Positions 45,626 through 53,219 of a stretch of DNA of 53,397 nt are shown here, piece after piece; within the stretch, counting starts at the first letter, position 1; each line of letters starts with the position of its first letter. The stretch spans positions 1 through 53,397 of the forward strand of contig JASMLT010000005.1 in the NCBI GenBank assembly GCA_030748555.1. The letters run 5' to 3'. The stretch is from Acidimicrobiales bacterium (GTDB lineage Bacteria; Actinomycetota; Acidimicrobiia; Acidimicrobiales; MedAcidi-G1). The notes beneath the pieces are model-generated. The model had not been told where the DNA came from. It saw only the letters and a program-made list of their open reading frames with translations, and did no database searches. The position numbers and the translations under genes were made by a program.

Positions 45626-46116
45626 CCTGCTACCGCCTTATGTCGTCCTGGAAGCATCGCTAAATGACACAAAGCTATTGCGACTGCATCTGCTGCATCG
45701 ACAGGCCGTAGGGGCGAATCAATTTTTAACAGCGTCTGAACCATCGCCTCTATTTGATCTTTCCCAGCACCTCCCCAGCCAGCAACAGCTGATTTCACCT
45801 CGTTTGGTGAGTACAAAGTTACTGGGCAACCCGAAGCTGCTCCTTCTGCCATGATCACACCTGAAGCATGACTGGTTTGCATAGCAGTCTTTGCATTGAC
45901 TTGGAATAAGACTCTTTCCACGGCAATCTCATCTGGTTTTTGTTCTTCGATAAGGGTACGAATATCGTATTGGAGATCAGCGAGACGCTTGGCAAGCGCA
46001 TCACTCGGATCTGTTCTGATTACCCCTGCAGCCTCTGCGGTGAGTTGGCGCCCTTCTCTCCTGACTAACCCGTAGCCACAACGCGATAAACCCGGATCCA
46101 CTCCTAAAACGAACAT
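45622..46116 (-). CDS. ruvC: Holliday junction resolvase RuvC
   Basis: RuvC cuts Holliday junctions symmetrically. The four acidic residues are in place: D7 in GVDPGLSRCGYG, E67 in AVERVLFQ, and D140 and D143 in VDAADAVAIALCH. Length 164 is normal. It is the first gene of ruvC-ruvA-ruvB. The ATG has no ribosome site and a TACAAT box seven bases upstream with an inverted repeat next to it, so it probably has its own promoter. Confidence 0.97.
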   Translation of the reverse strand: MFVLGVDPGLSRCGYGLVRREGRQLTAEAAGVIRTDPSDALAKRLADLQYDIRTLIEEQKPDEIAVERVLFQVNAKTAMQTSHASGVIMAEGAASGCPVTLYSPNEVKSAVAGWGGAGKDQIEAMVQTLLKIDSPLRPVDAADAVAIALCHLAMLPGRHKAVAG

Positions 46117-46123
46117 ATGTACG

Positions 46124-46145
46124 ATTGTATCCGAACCTTAGGTTC
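46124..46145 (-). promoter_or_regulatory. Predicted ruvC promoter with inverted-repeat operator
   Basis: On the minus strand the -10 box TACAAT (46129-46124) is seven bases before the ruvC ATG. Three bases upstream is a perfect inverted repeat GAACCTAAGGTTC (46145-46133). A repeat in the -35/-10 spacer suggests repressor control. It resembles the LexA box GAAC-N4-GTTC of actinobacteria, but the spacer here is five bases, so LexA binding is only a possibility. Confidence 0.5.
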
Positions 46146-46175
46146 TATGTTGGGATTATTTGAAACTTCCGACAG

Positions 46176-46919
46176 TTACAAGTTTTCTAAAACATCATCA
46201 GGTATATCAAAATTTGCGTAAACATCCTGAACATCGTCATCTTCATCTAGAAGATCTATAAGTTTCAACACCGCTTTAGCCTCTTGAGGTTCAATTATCT
46301 CAACAGTTGATGATGCAAGCATCGTGACATCAGCGCTTTCAAAAGAAATTTGGGCTTTCTCTACGGCTTCTCTGAGTACAGGAAGGTCACTCGGCGAACA
46401 TGTTAATCGCCAACTCTCTCCCTCATTGACAAGGTCTTCAGCTCCGGCTTCTAGGGTCGCTTCCATAACCGCCTCTTCATCTATAGGGCTTGAGAAAATG
46501 ACTATTCCCTTGCGTTCAAACTGCCAAGCAACAGATCCAGGTTCTGCTAGGGAACCCCCGTTTTTCGTCAAAATCGTTCGAATTTCAGATGCAGTTCGAT
46601 TTCTATTATCAGTCAAGGTCTCGACGTAAAGAGCCACTCCATGTGGTGCGTACCCTTCGTAAGTAACGCTCTCATAGGCGACTCCTTCCAATTCGCCGGT
46701 GCCCCTCTTAATCGCCCTTTCTATAGTGTCAAGAGGCACCGAAGAGTCCCGTGCTTTTTGATACATGGTGCGCAAGGTTGGATTAGCGTCAAGATCCCCT
46801 CCTCCTTGACGGGCTGCTACCTCAACCTGCTTTATCAACTTGGCAAAAAGTTTCCCGCGTTTTTTATCAGCGGCACCTTTTTTATGTTTTATGGTTGCCC
46901 ATTTAGAATGGCCCGACAT
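46176..46919 (-). CDS. yebC: YebC/PmpR family protein
   Basis: YebC-family proteins were described as transcription regulators and more recently as factors that relieve ribosome stalling; the role here is open. The sequence opens MSGHSKWATIKHKKGAADKKRGKLFAKL and has the YEGYAPHGVALYVETLTDNRNRTASEIR core and EEAVMEATLEAGAEDL. It is 247 residues. The start is the ATG at 46917-46919 with AGGAG upstream; a TTG one codon earlier is rejected. It lies between pdxT and ruvC, the typical actinobacterial order. Confidence 0.96.
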   Translation of the reverse strand: MSGHSKWATIKHKKGAADKKRGKLFAKLIKQVEVAARQGGGDLDANPTLRTMYQKARDSSVPLDTIERAIKRGTGELEGVAYESVTYEGYAPHGVALYVETLTDNRNRTASEIRTILTKNGGSLAEPGSVAWQFERKGIVIFSSPIDEEAVMEATLEAGAEDLVNEGESWRLTCSPSDLPVLREAVEKAQISFESADVTMLASSTVEIIEPQEAKAVLKLIDLLDEDDDVQDVYANFDIPDDVLENL

Positions 46920-46950
46920 CAAGTTCTCCTATTCAGGTACTAAAGCTCCG

Positions 46951-47526
46951 TCAACTATTTGAAACCATCTCTAAGAATTCTGCATGTATTCGATCATCAT
47001 CTGCTAACTCGGGATGGAAAGAGGTGACGATCACCGAGTCCTGCCTACACATGACCGGTCGACCATTTACTTCTGCTAGAACCTCTACCTTTTCACTAGC
47101 ATTCTCAACTAAGGGGGCTCTTATGAAAACCCCCCTGAAAGAACTCTTGAAACCTTCTATAAATAAGTCGGATTCAAAAGAATCAATCTGCCTTCCGTAA
47201 CCATTACGGCGAACTTCAATATCTATTAATTTCAAAGGTTTCTGATCGTTTCTACCATCCGTAATTTTTGATGACAATAAAATCATCCCGGCACAAGTTC
47301 CCAAAACTGGCATTCCGTCAGTTGAACGTTCTTGAAGAGAGTCGAATATCCCAGAAGATTCGAGCAAGAAAGACATCGTTGTTGATTCGCCACCGGGGAT
47401 TATTAATGCTTCTGAAGCGTCAAAATTTTCAAGACTGCGAACTTCTATAGCTTCTACTCCGAGTCTTTCTAAAGCTTGCACATGAAGCTTAAAAGCCCCC
47501 TGGAGCGCTAAAACTCCAACTTTCAC
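46951..47526 (-). CDS. pdxT: PLP synthase glutaminase subunit PdxT
   Basis: PdxT releases ammonia from glutamine for PdxS. The class I glutaminase triad is visible: C78 in GTCAGMI, and His and Glu in TSFHPELADD; GVLALQGAF opens the protein and IIPGGESTTM is the oxyanion region. Length 191 is typical. The start is GTG (47524-47526), three bases after the pdxS stop. Confidence 0.97.
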   Translation of the reverse strand: MKVGVLALQGAFKLHVQALERLGVEAIEVRSLENFDASEALIIPGGESTTMSFLLESSGIFDSLQERSTDGMPVLGTCAGMILLSSKITDGRNDQKPLKLIDIEVRRNGYGRQIDSFESDLFIEGFKSSFRGVFIRAPLVENASEKVEVLAEVNGRPVMCRQDSVIVTSFHPELADDDRIHAEFLEMVSNS

Positions 47527-47529
47527 GTC

Positions 47530-48420
47530 TTACCAGCCGCGCTCTGCTAACCGAGTTTCTATCGAATCCATTTCAATACCTGTCATTGGTTCACCTAGCT
47601 TTCTGCTGACTTTTGCAAGAATTGAAGGATCCAAGTAGTTCGTTGTAGCTTCAACTATTGCCCGCGCTCTCGGAGCTGGATCTTCGCTTTTGAATATTCC
47701 TGATCCCACAAAAACAGCTTGAGCACCTAACTGCATTACCAAAGACGCATCGGCAGGTGTTGCTATTCCACCTGCACAGAATATAGGAACAGGCAATTCA
47801 CCTGTTTCTGATACTTCCTGCACTAAGGGCAAGGGAGCTTGAAGCTGTTTTGCCCAGTCGAAAAGTTCAGCAGAGTCAGCCTGGGAAATTCTTCCTATAT
47901 CTCCAAGAATGGATCGCAAGTGTCGAACTGCTTCAACGATATTGCCTGTACCAGCTTCGCCTTTTGAACGGATCAAACACGCCCCTTCTGAAATTCTTCT
48001 CAATGCTTCACCTAAATTTGTGGCACCACACACGAATGGGGCATCAAATTTCCATTTATCTATGTGATGTGCCTCATCTGCTGGCGTCAGCACTTCACTT
48101 TCATCTATGTAGTCAACTCCGATCGACTGTAGTACTTGTGCCTCAGCGAAATGTCCTATCCTTGCTTTAGCCATGACCGGAACTGTTACAGCACTTTTAA
48201 TTTCTTCGATCATTTCAGGATCGGACATTCTCGCGACACCTCCGTCACGTCGTATGTCGGCTGGCACTCTCTCTAATGCCATTACTGCGGTCGCCCCTGC
48301 ATCTTCAGCAATTTTTGCCTGATCCGCATCGACAACATCCATAATGACGCCGCCTTTTAGCATCTCCGCAAGACCCCTTTTGACTAATCGGGTTCCTGTA
48401 TCACGATTAAGTTCATCCAT
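47530..48420 (-). CDS. pdxS: PLP synthase subunit PdxS
   Basis: PdxS builds pyridoxal 5'-phosphate from ribose 5-phosphate, glyceraldehyde 3-phosphate and ammonia (the DXP-independent route). The (beta-alpha)8 barrel shows [45 protein letters not shown] with an active lysine, [12 protein letters not shown] and [15 protein letters not shown]. Length 296 is normal. The ATG has TAGACT six bases upstream and no ribosome site, suggesting its own leaderless promoter for pdxS-pdxT. Confidence 0.98.
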   Translation of the reverse strand: MDELNRDTGTRLVKRGLAEMLKGGVIMDVVDADQAKIAEDAGATAVMALERVPADIRRDGGVARMSDPEMIEEIKSAVTVPVMAKARIGHFAEAQVLQSIGVDYIDESEVLTPADEAHHIDKWKFDAPFVCGATNLGEALRRISEGACLIRSKGEAGTGNIVEAVRHLRSILGDIGRISQADSAELFDWAKQLQAPLPLVQEVSETGELPVPIFCAGGIATPADASLVMQLGAQAVFVGSGIFKSEDPAPRARAIVEATTNYLDPSILAKVSRKLGEPMTGIEMDSIETRLAERGW

Positions 48421-48426
48421 GATTTA

Positions 48427-48432
48427 AGTCTA
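48427..48432 (-). promoter_or_regulatory. Predicted -10 box of pdxS
   Basis: TAGACT on the minus strand six bases before the pdxS ATG, in a 65-base gap. It fits TANNNT; no Shine-Dalgarno is present. Confidence 0.42.
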
Positions 48433-48485
48433 GAAGAGGTTAAGAGATATACCTTTCTAGAAATTAAAATGGTTAACTTTTGCTT

Positions 48486-49634
48486 TTATCCAGTTAAAAC
48501 TGCTGCTTCCATTGGGGTCAGCAAAGACGCTTCTCCCAGTTGCGCCAAAACGACCCACGTTCGCCCATGATCAAGGCTCACAGATTCTCCTGAGTCATCA
48601 TCGTAGAACGACCATTTCAAAGCCTCAAACTGTCGATCCCATGTGATCCCCACGATTTTTCCGTTTCGGAGAAGCCATCCATCTCCACTACCCGTGCTTT
48701 GAGCTTGAGGTGAATTCGGATCAGCATTTGATCTGAAATAGTCAACATAAAGAAGCAGGACATTTTCTGACTCCAACTGAATGCCATCCGAGCCGATTAA
48801 AGGAGAGCCGTCCTGGAACCGTTTCCACTTTGAGGACTGCTGGTCCCAAAGATACTCGACGATACGACCACCAGTTTCCCAGCGTAATCCTAAAGTTGAT
48901 ACTGCAGAAACTGGAAGTGCACCATAATCAAATATTGCAATTGGTGCCGGCGCTGGAAGATCACCAATCAAATAAGCAGGATTCAAAACACCATCGTAAG
49001 GAGGGTTGCCTCTTGAAGGGTCACGAGAAAAAGCGCCAGAGGAATTTATTTCTGCACTTTGCCTGATGAAAGTTCCACTTCTTTCTGCTTCTTCAACTTC
49101 TGCTCCCACTCCTTCATTGCTACCCCAATACGCGAAATGGGGATTGCTGAGATTTCCAATGAGACTTATATCTGTAGACCGCGCTGACCTAACTGGAGCT
49201 ATGCGTTCAGGTAGTGAACTCTGATATATGCCTAAAAATCTTGTTTTACCTGCTTCTATGAGAGTTTCATAAACTATGTCCGCCGCAGCGAGCCCTTCGT
49301 GAGGAAGCGAATTAGAGTCGTTGTTGCCTATCTTGACTGTTAATGCTGGTCTCGGAATTATCCCTTCCAGCGCTGGTAGGCCGGTCAAGGGGTGTCTAGG
49401 GCCAACCCATTCTTCAGGGTCAATTATTGTTGTTGTCGTTGCAAGCACTGTTTCAATAGTGGTTGTTGTCGCTACAACTGGACTGGTTGTCGGTGAAAGT
49501 GTTGAAAGAGAAGAGGTAGTGGTAGTCGCCTCAACAGTAATTTTTTCACTTCCACCACATGAGATCAAGGAAAGAAACCCTGCAAACACTATGAGGGAAA
49601 TCTTTGTTAATTTAAAAATTCTTGCAATGCTCAC
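48486..49634 (-). CDS. DUF3048-type lipoprotein
   Basis: A 382-residue exported lipoprotein. The signal peptide has a hydrophobic core (about 12-22) and a lipobox LISC with lipidated C26. A threonine- and serine-rich linker (about 35-70) then leads to the DUF3048 (YerB-like) domain: HPLTGLPALEGIIPRPALTVKIGN, EGLAAADIVYETLIEAGKTRFLGIYQS and RIAPVRSARSTDI. The function of the family is unknown; an extracytoplasmic role is inferred. The start is GTG, overlapping the end of the M48-like gene as GTGA, so the two are probably co-expressed. Confidence 0.88.
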   Translation of the reverse strand: MSIARIFKLTKISLIVFAGFLSLISCGGSEKITVEATTTTSSLSTLSPTTSPVVATTTTIETVLATTTTIIDPEEWVGPRHPLTGLPALEGIIPRPALTVKIGNNDSNSLPHEGLAAADIVYETLIEAGKTRFLGIYQSSLPERIAPVRSARSTDISLIGNLSNPHFAYWGSNEGVGAEVEEAERSGTFIRQSAEINSSGAFSRDPSRGNPPYDGVLNPAYLIGDLPAPAPIAIFDYGALPVSAVSTLGLRWETGGRIVEYLWDQQSSKWKRFQDGSPLIGSDGIQLESENVLLLYVDYFRSNADPNSPQAQSTGSGDGWLLRNGKIVGITWDRQFEALKWSFYDDDSGESVSLDHGRTWVVLAQLGEASLLTPMEAAVLTG

Positions 49635-50359
49635 AATTCCTCCATTGCTGAGACTCGCTCTTCAGTAGATGGGTGTGTTTCTTCAGCATCCAACCCTTTT
49701 GGATTCATTAACCATAGGTGTGAGGTTGACCTAGGTGCATCTTCAATTTCTGTCCCTAAACCCTTGAGTGCCAAGAGTGATCTCTGAACTCCTGGAGGGT
49801 ATCGAGTCAGTTCCGCTCCCTTTACATCTTCAAGTCTGACATCATTTCTGTATTTCTTACTACCCGTAAAAATAGCAACCAGAGGGAACCTGAGAAAAAA
49901 TGCTTCTACCGTCTTTTTTGACAAACGAGTATCGAGACACTTTGCAACCAATTGAGCTAAAAGGCCTTCAATTTCAATGAGATCTAATGAGTCGATAGCT
50001 CCTGTAGTCAAAACGACTGCTTGTGACCGTTTGTCAGCTACAGCTGCCGCATTGCCGTTGGGACTTTCAATCACATAAACATCCGGCTTGTCTAAGCCAT
50101 GATTTACACATATACCGTCGAGAGCATTGTGCAACCGCGGAAATTGTTTTTCGGTTGCAGGAATACTGCCAAGCGATCTAAGAACAGCACCTGGGGCAAT
50201 ACGGGTCATGACGAAAACCAGCAACAAGGAAATTATTAGAGCCAAAGCCAGAGATAAAACAAACGAATTATCCACAAAGAAAAAAATTGGTGCCCAAACT
50301 AAGAGAGAAAGAAACAAATATGTATGAAAAACTGGAGAACGCATATCTAAAATTTTCAT
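49631..50359 (-). CDS. M48 (HtpX-like) family protein without HEXXH site
   Basis: A 242-residue membrane protein with two N-terminal hydrophobic segments (about 12-28 and 33-51), then an M48-like domain. SPNGNAAAVADKRSQAVVLTTGAIDSLDLIEIEGLLAQ matches the run before the active site in HtpX-type proteases. The HEXXH position instead reads QLVAK (136-140): both zinc histidines and the catalytic glutamate are replaced. The later region LEDVKGAELTRYPPG retains E177, the likely third ligand, and HPSTEERVSAMEEL ends the domain as usual. It is probably catalytically dead. It is coupled to the lipoprotein gene. Confidence 0.78.
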   Translation of the reverse strand: MKILDMRSPVFHTYLFLSLLVWAPIFFFVDNSFVLSLALALIISLLLVFVMTRIAPGAVLRSLGSIPATEKQFPRLHNALDGICVNHGLDKPDVYVIESPNGNAAAVADKRSQAVVLTTGAIDSLDLIEIEGLLAQLVAKCLDTRLSKKTVEAFFLRFPLVAIFTGSKKYRNDVRLEDVKGAELTRYPPGVQRSLLALKGLGTEIEDAPRSTSHLWLMNPKGLDAEETHPSTEERVSAMEEL

Positions 50360-50431
50360 TTTTACCTAGGTATAGAAATAATTATTTGCCTCTGTCTAGG
50401 CATATTACGCATTTATTTGGGTCAACTGGGG

Positions 50432-51505
50432 TCAATTAGCCAAGATCGCTTCATAGGACTTCGAATAAGTCTCTGCTAGACGTTGCATTGAAAAATTTTC
50501 TGCCCTCTTTATACCTCGAGCAGACAATCTTTCAGCTTGATCAGGATTTCGAAGGATCTTTTCAATAGCACTGGCCAGAGCCTGTGAATCGCCAGCTGGA
50601 ACCAAAAGTGCATCTTCACCACCACGGGCTACTTTCGCATAACCAGTAATGTCACTTGCTACAACCGGGGTTCCACAAGCCATGCCCTCCAACAAGACAA
50701 CCCCAAAAGATTCCCCTCTTAATGATGGTGCACAAAATATATCCGCCCCTTTTATACGTGACAGTTTCTCTTCTTCACTTATTCGACCTAGCCATTTAAC
50801 TCTGTGATCTCCTGCCGCTTGAGCTTTCAGTTCGGTGGTTTCAGGTCCGTCACTTGCAACCCAAAGTTGAGTGTCTGACGGTAAAAAAGTCATCGCTTCG
50901 AGCAACACACCTAGACCTTTTCGGGGTTCATGTCTACCAACAAAAAATATTGTCGGGCTTTCTTTTGACCATGGAACCACTGCATTGCATCTATCTGTTT
51001 CAACTCCATTGAAAAGGATCTCATATTCTCCTCCTAAAGCCGCATGTGCCATTTCTGCTGCATCTTCAGAAACAGCAACTGCGTGATCTAATCGGTTACG
51101 CAACCACTTCACAGGACCTTTCAATAAGTCATAAGCCAAACTTTTACCTGCTGCATGAAATGTGCCCAACATAGGACTCTGAGCTAAAAATAAAGATGTC
51201 AGAGTGGGTCCAGGGGCTAATGGCTCATGCAAATGGAGAATGTCAAATTGTTCATCTCGCAGAGCCCTGATTGTTCTTAATGCACAAGGAACATCAGGGG
51301 CGATCGGAGCAACAGACCCATTTGCTGTCGTAGGTATGCTCATGCCAAGAGGTGTCACCCCTGTATCAGGTGGTGGACCATCACACGGACCAAGAACTCG
51401 GACAAAATGACCTAAGCTTCTCAGCATCTTCGCTAAGCCCAAAACTTGTCCTTGAACTCCCCCAGGAACCGTCAAACTGTAAGGGCATATAAGACCTATA
51501 CGCAT
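50432..51505 (-). CDS. pimA: Phosphatidylinositol alpha-mannosyltransferase (GT4)
   Basis: PimA adds the first mannose from GDP-mannose to phosphatidylinositol on the cytoplasmic membrane face. The GT4 fold shows GLICPYSLTVPGGVQGQVLGLA, LHLHEPLAPGPTLTSL, FNGVE, FFVGRHEPRKGLGVLLEA and ESFGVVLLEGMACGTPVVAS, with the E-x7-E nucleotide-sugar motif. Length 357 fits actinobacterial PimA. Assignment rests on the neighbours: acyltransferase and pgsA lie directly upstream, one and three bases apart, as in mycobacteria. Another lipid mannosyltransferase remains possible. Confidence 0.85.
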   Translation of the reverse strand: MRIGLICPYSLTVPGGVQGQVLGLAKMLRSLGHFVRVLGPCDGPPPDTGVTPLGMSIPTTANGSVAPIAPDVPCALRTIRALRDEQFDILHLHEPLAPGPTLTSLFLAQSPMLGTFHAAGKSLAYDLLKGPVKWLRNRLDHAVAVSEDAAEMAHAALGGEYEILFNGVETDRCNAVVPWSKESPTIFFVGRHEPRKGLGVLLEAMTFLPSDTQLWVASDGPETTELKAQAAGDHRVKWLGRISEEEKLSRIKGADIFCAPSLRGESFGVVLLEGMACGTPVVASDITGYAKVARGGEDALLVPAGDSQALASAIEKILRNPDQAERLSARGIKRAENFSMQRLAETYSKSYEAILAN

Positions 51506-51506
51506 A

Positions 51507-52403
51507 CTAGATTCTACCCTTTTCTGGTTGAGAGTCGGAAGGCCAATTTGGTTGCATCAAATGCCACTGTTCTGGCGCTTTCCTGATCAACAATTCCATC
51601 TCGTCTGCAATTGTTTGTGTAATGCGTTTTACATCAGAACGAAATTTTCCTTTTCTTTCAAGAGAAATGGCCGGGCGGACGACTCCATGACAGCCATCTT
51701 CCTTGTTGTATACCGCTACTGGCAGCAATGTTGCCCCTGTCCTTAAAGCAAGAGTTGCAGGACCCGCTGGTAGCAACGTTTTTTCTCCAAAAAACTCAAC
51801 TTCTACTGAAGAACCACCAACATCGCGGTCTGAAACAAGAACGATAAGTTGCTTGTCCGATATGGCTTTAAGAACCTGAGGGCCTGCATCTGACCCTAAA
51901 GGTATTATGTCCATGCCTAAAGCATTCCTACTGCGTTTAAACCACTCGAATAGTTCAGGCGGCTCGAGTGGTTCCACTACAGCGCTGACTGGTACACCCT
52001 TAATTTCAGATATCCATAAGCCGCCCCATTCCCAAGCTCCTAGATGAGGTAAAACCAAGATGACACCAGAGTCTTTTTTTAAAGCTGTTTCAATCAACTC
52101 CCAACCATCGTGGGAGAAGGTGCTTTCTAACTCTTGTTTAGTCATGTCAACAAGGCGGAAAGTATTTACCCAGTAGTGTGCATATGACTCGAATGTCTGG
52201 TCAACGAAGTCTTTTAGTTCTTTCCTTGAAAGCTCAGAATCACTTAAACGATTAGCGTTTCTGATTACTTGATCTCTACGTTTTTTGTCAATTCTTGCAA
52301 TCGCATAACCTAAAAAAGATGCAACACCCAATCCAAGTCTTTTAGGAAGCTTTCGCGATAATAAAGCTGCCAGTTTGTAGCCGATAAGGGCCGAGGAGGC
52401 CAA
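51507..52403 (-). CDS. Phosphatidylinositol mannoside acyltransferase-like (LpxL/HtrB family)
   Basis: A 298-residue lysophospholipid-type acyltransferase. The catalytic H-x4-E motif is PHLGAWEWGG (H120, E125), followed by SDRDVGGSSVEVEFFG and LPAGPATLALRTGA of the LpxL/HtrB family; PEQWHLMQPNW closes the domain. An N-terminal hydrophobic stretch (about 22-37) should anchor it to the membrane. Between pgsA and pimA, the mycobacterial equivalent acylates PIM mannose (PatA), so I infer that role. The start is TTG (52401-52403) with GGGTGA upstream; no ATG lies nearby in frame. Confidence 0.85.
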   Translation of the reverse strand: MASSALIGYKLAALLSRKLPKRLGLGVASFLGYAIARIDKKRRDQVIRNANRLSDSELSRKELKDFVDQTFESYAHYWVNTFRLVDMTKQELESTFSHDGWELIETALKKDSGVILVLPHLGAWEWGGLWISEIKGVPVSAVVEPLEPPELFEWFKRSRNALGMDIIPLGSDAGPQVLKAISDKQLIVLVSDRDVGGSSVEVEFFGEKTLLPAGPATLALRTGATLLPVAVYNKEDGCHGVVRPAISLERKGKFRSDVKRITQTIADEMELLIRKAPEQWHLMQPNWPSDSQPEKGRI

Positions 52404-52406
52404 TTT

Positions 52407-53102
52407 TCACCCTTGAAGCTGTGAAGATCGGCGCGCCGCTAGACGCTGACGGCGCTCTTTTCTACGATCTAAACGAAGTTGACGTCTTTGCCCAGAATTC
52501 TGATGGTGCGATGTCTCTCGTACAGCACTCGCCTGCTTCCATACCTTTACAAACCTCTGTAAAGCCGTAAAGGTGCTTAAGGCTAGCATGACCCACAGGA
52601 TGACTATTAGGGCTTCTGAGAAGAGCAACCCGATCGCCAGGACAATGAATCTTTCCGCTCGCTCCATAAGACCACCTTTGGCTTCAAGACCCAAAGATTC
52701 GGCTTTAGCTCTCTGATAAGAGATAAGAAGGCTCACGAACATTACTGATACTGGGAGCATCACTGTATATCCCGGTTCGTCACCAATCAAAAACCATGCA
52801 ATTCCTCCCAGTAGAAGAGCATCTGTTAGACGGTCAGAGACAGAATCAAAGAACGCTCCCCTTAAAGAAGCGGCTCCTGATGCTTTTGCTACAGGTCCGT
52901 CAAGCGCATCAGAAATACCTGTCATCACAAGGAGAACAAAACCTAGACGCAGAGAGCCGACTGCTACAGAAATGGAAGCTGCTACAGCCATGAGTATGCC
53001 AATGACCGTTACCACGTCGGCTGTGATGCCCGCTTTATGCAAATTTTTTCCAATCGGGCTCAAGCCTCTATCGACTACGTTGCGCCAATTTCCATCTAAC
53101 AA
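52407..53102 (-). CDS. pgsA: CDP-alcohol phosphatidyltransferase (PI/PIP synthase-like)
   Basis: This integral membrane enzyme transfers inositol (phosphate) or a similar alcohol to CDP-diacylglycerol. The CDP-alcohol motif spans about 65-90: D65, D68-G69, A72, G82, D86 and D90 are in place, but the usual Arg after A72 is Lys (DGPVAK). Several hydrophobic helices fill the protein, and the C-terminal 40 residues are very basic. Length 231. The start is TTG (53100-53102) with GAGGTGG upstream. Its place before the acyltransferase and pimA indicates the phosphatidylinositol branch. Confidence 0.85.
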   Translation of the reverse strand: MLDGNWRNVVDRGLSPIGKNLHKAGITADVVTVIGILMAVAASISVAVGSLRLGFVLLVMTGISDALDGPVAKASGAASLRGAFFDSVSDRLTDALLLGGIAWFLIGDEPGYTVMLPVSVMFVSLLISYQRAKAESLGLEAKGGLMERAERFIVLAIGLLFSEALIVILWVMLALSTFTALQRFVKVWKQASAVRETSHHQNSGQRRQLRLDRRKERRQRLAARRSSQLQG

Positions 53103-53219
53103 TTTCTTCCACCTCGAATCACTTCGAATAAAAACCTGTGAACAAAATTCATTTTAGGAGAGAACACGGAAAAAGAAGTAAACGGTCTCAAATTCATCAA
53201 ATGATTAAGAAAACTGCTT

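Noticed and set aside
46133-46145. Canonical SOS (LexA) box before ruvC
   Set aside because: The half-sites fit but the spacer is five bases instead of four, so I record it only as an inverted repeat.
53115-53126. CGAA-TCAC-TTCG inverted repeat before pgsA
   Set aside because: Only four bases per arm and adjacent to the ribosome site; too weak to call an operator.
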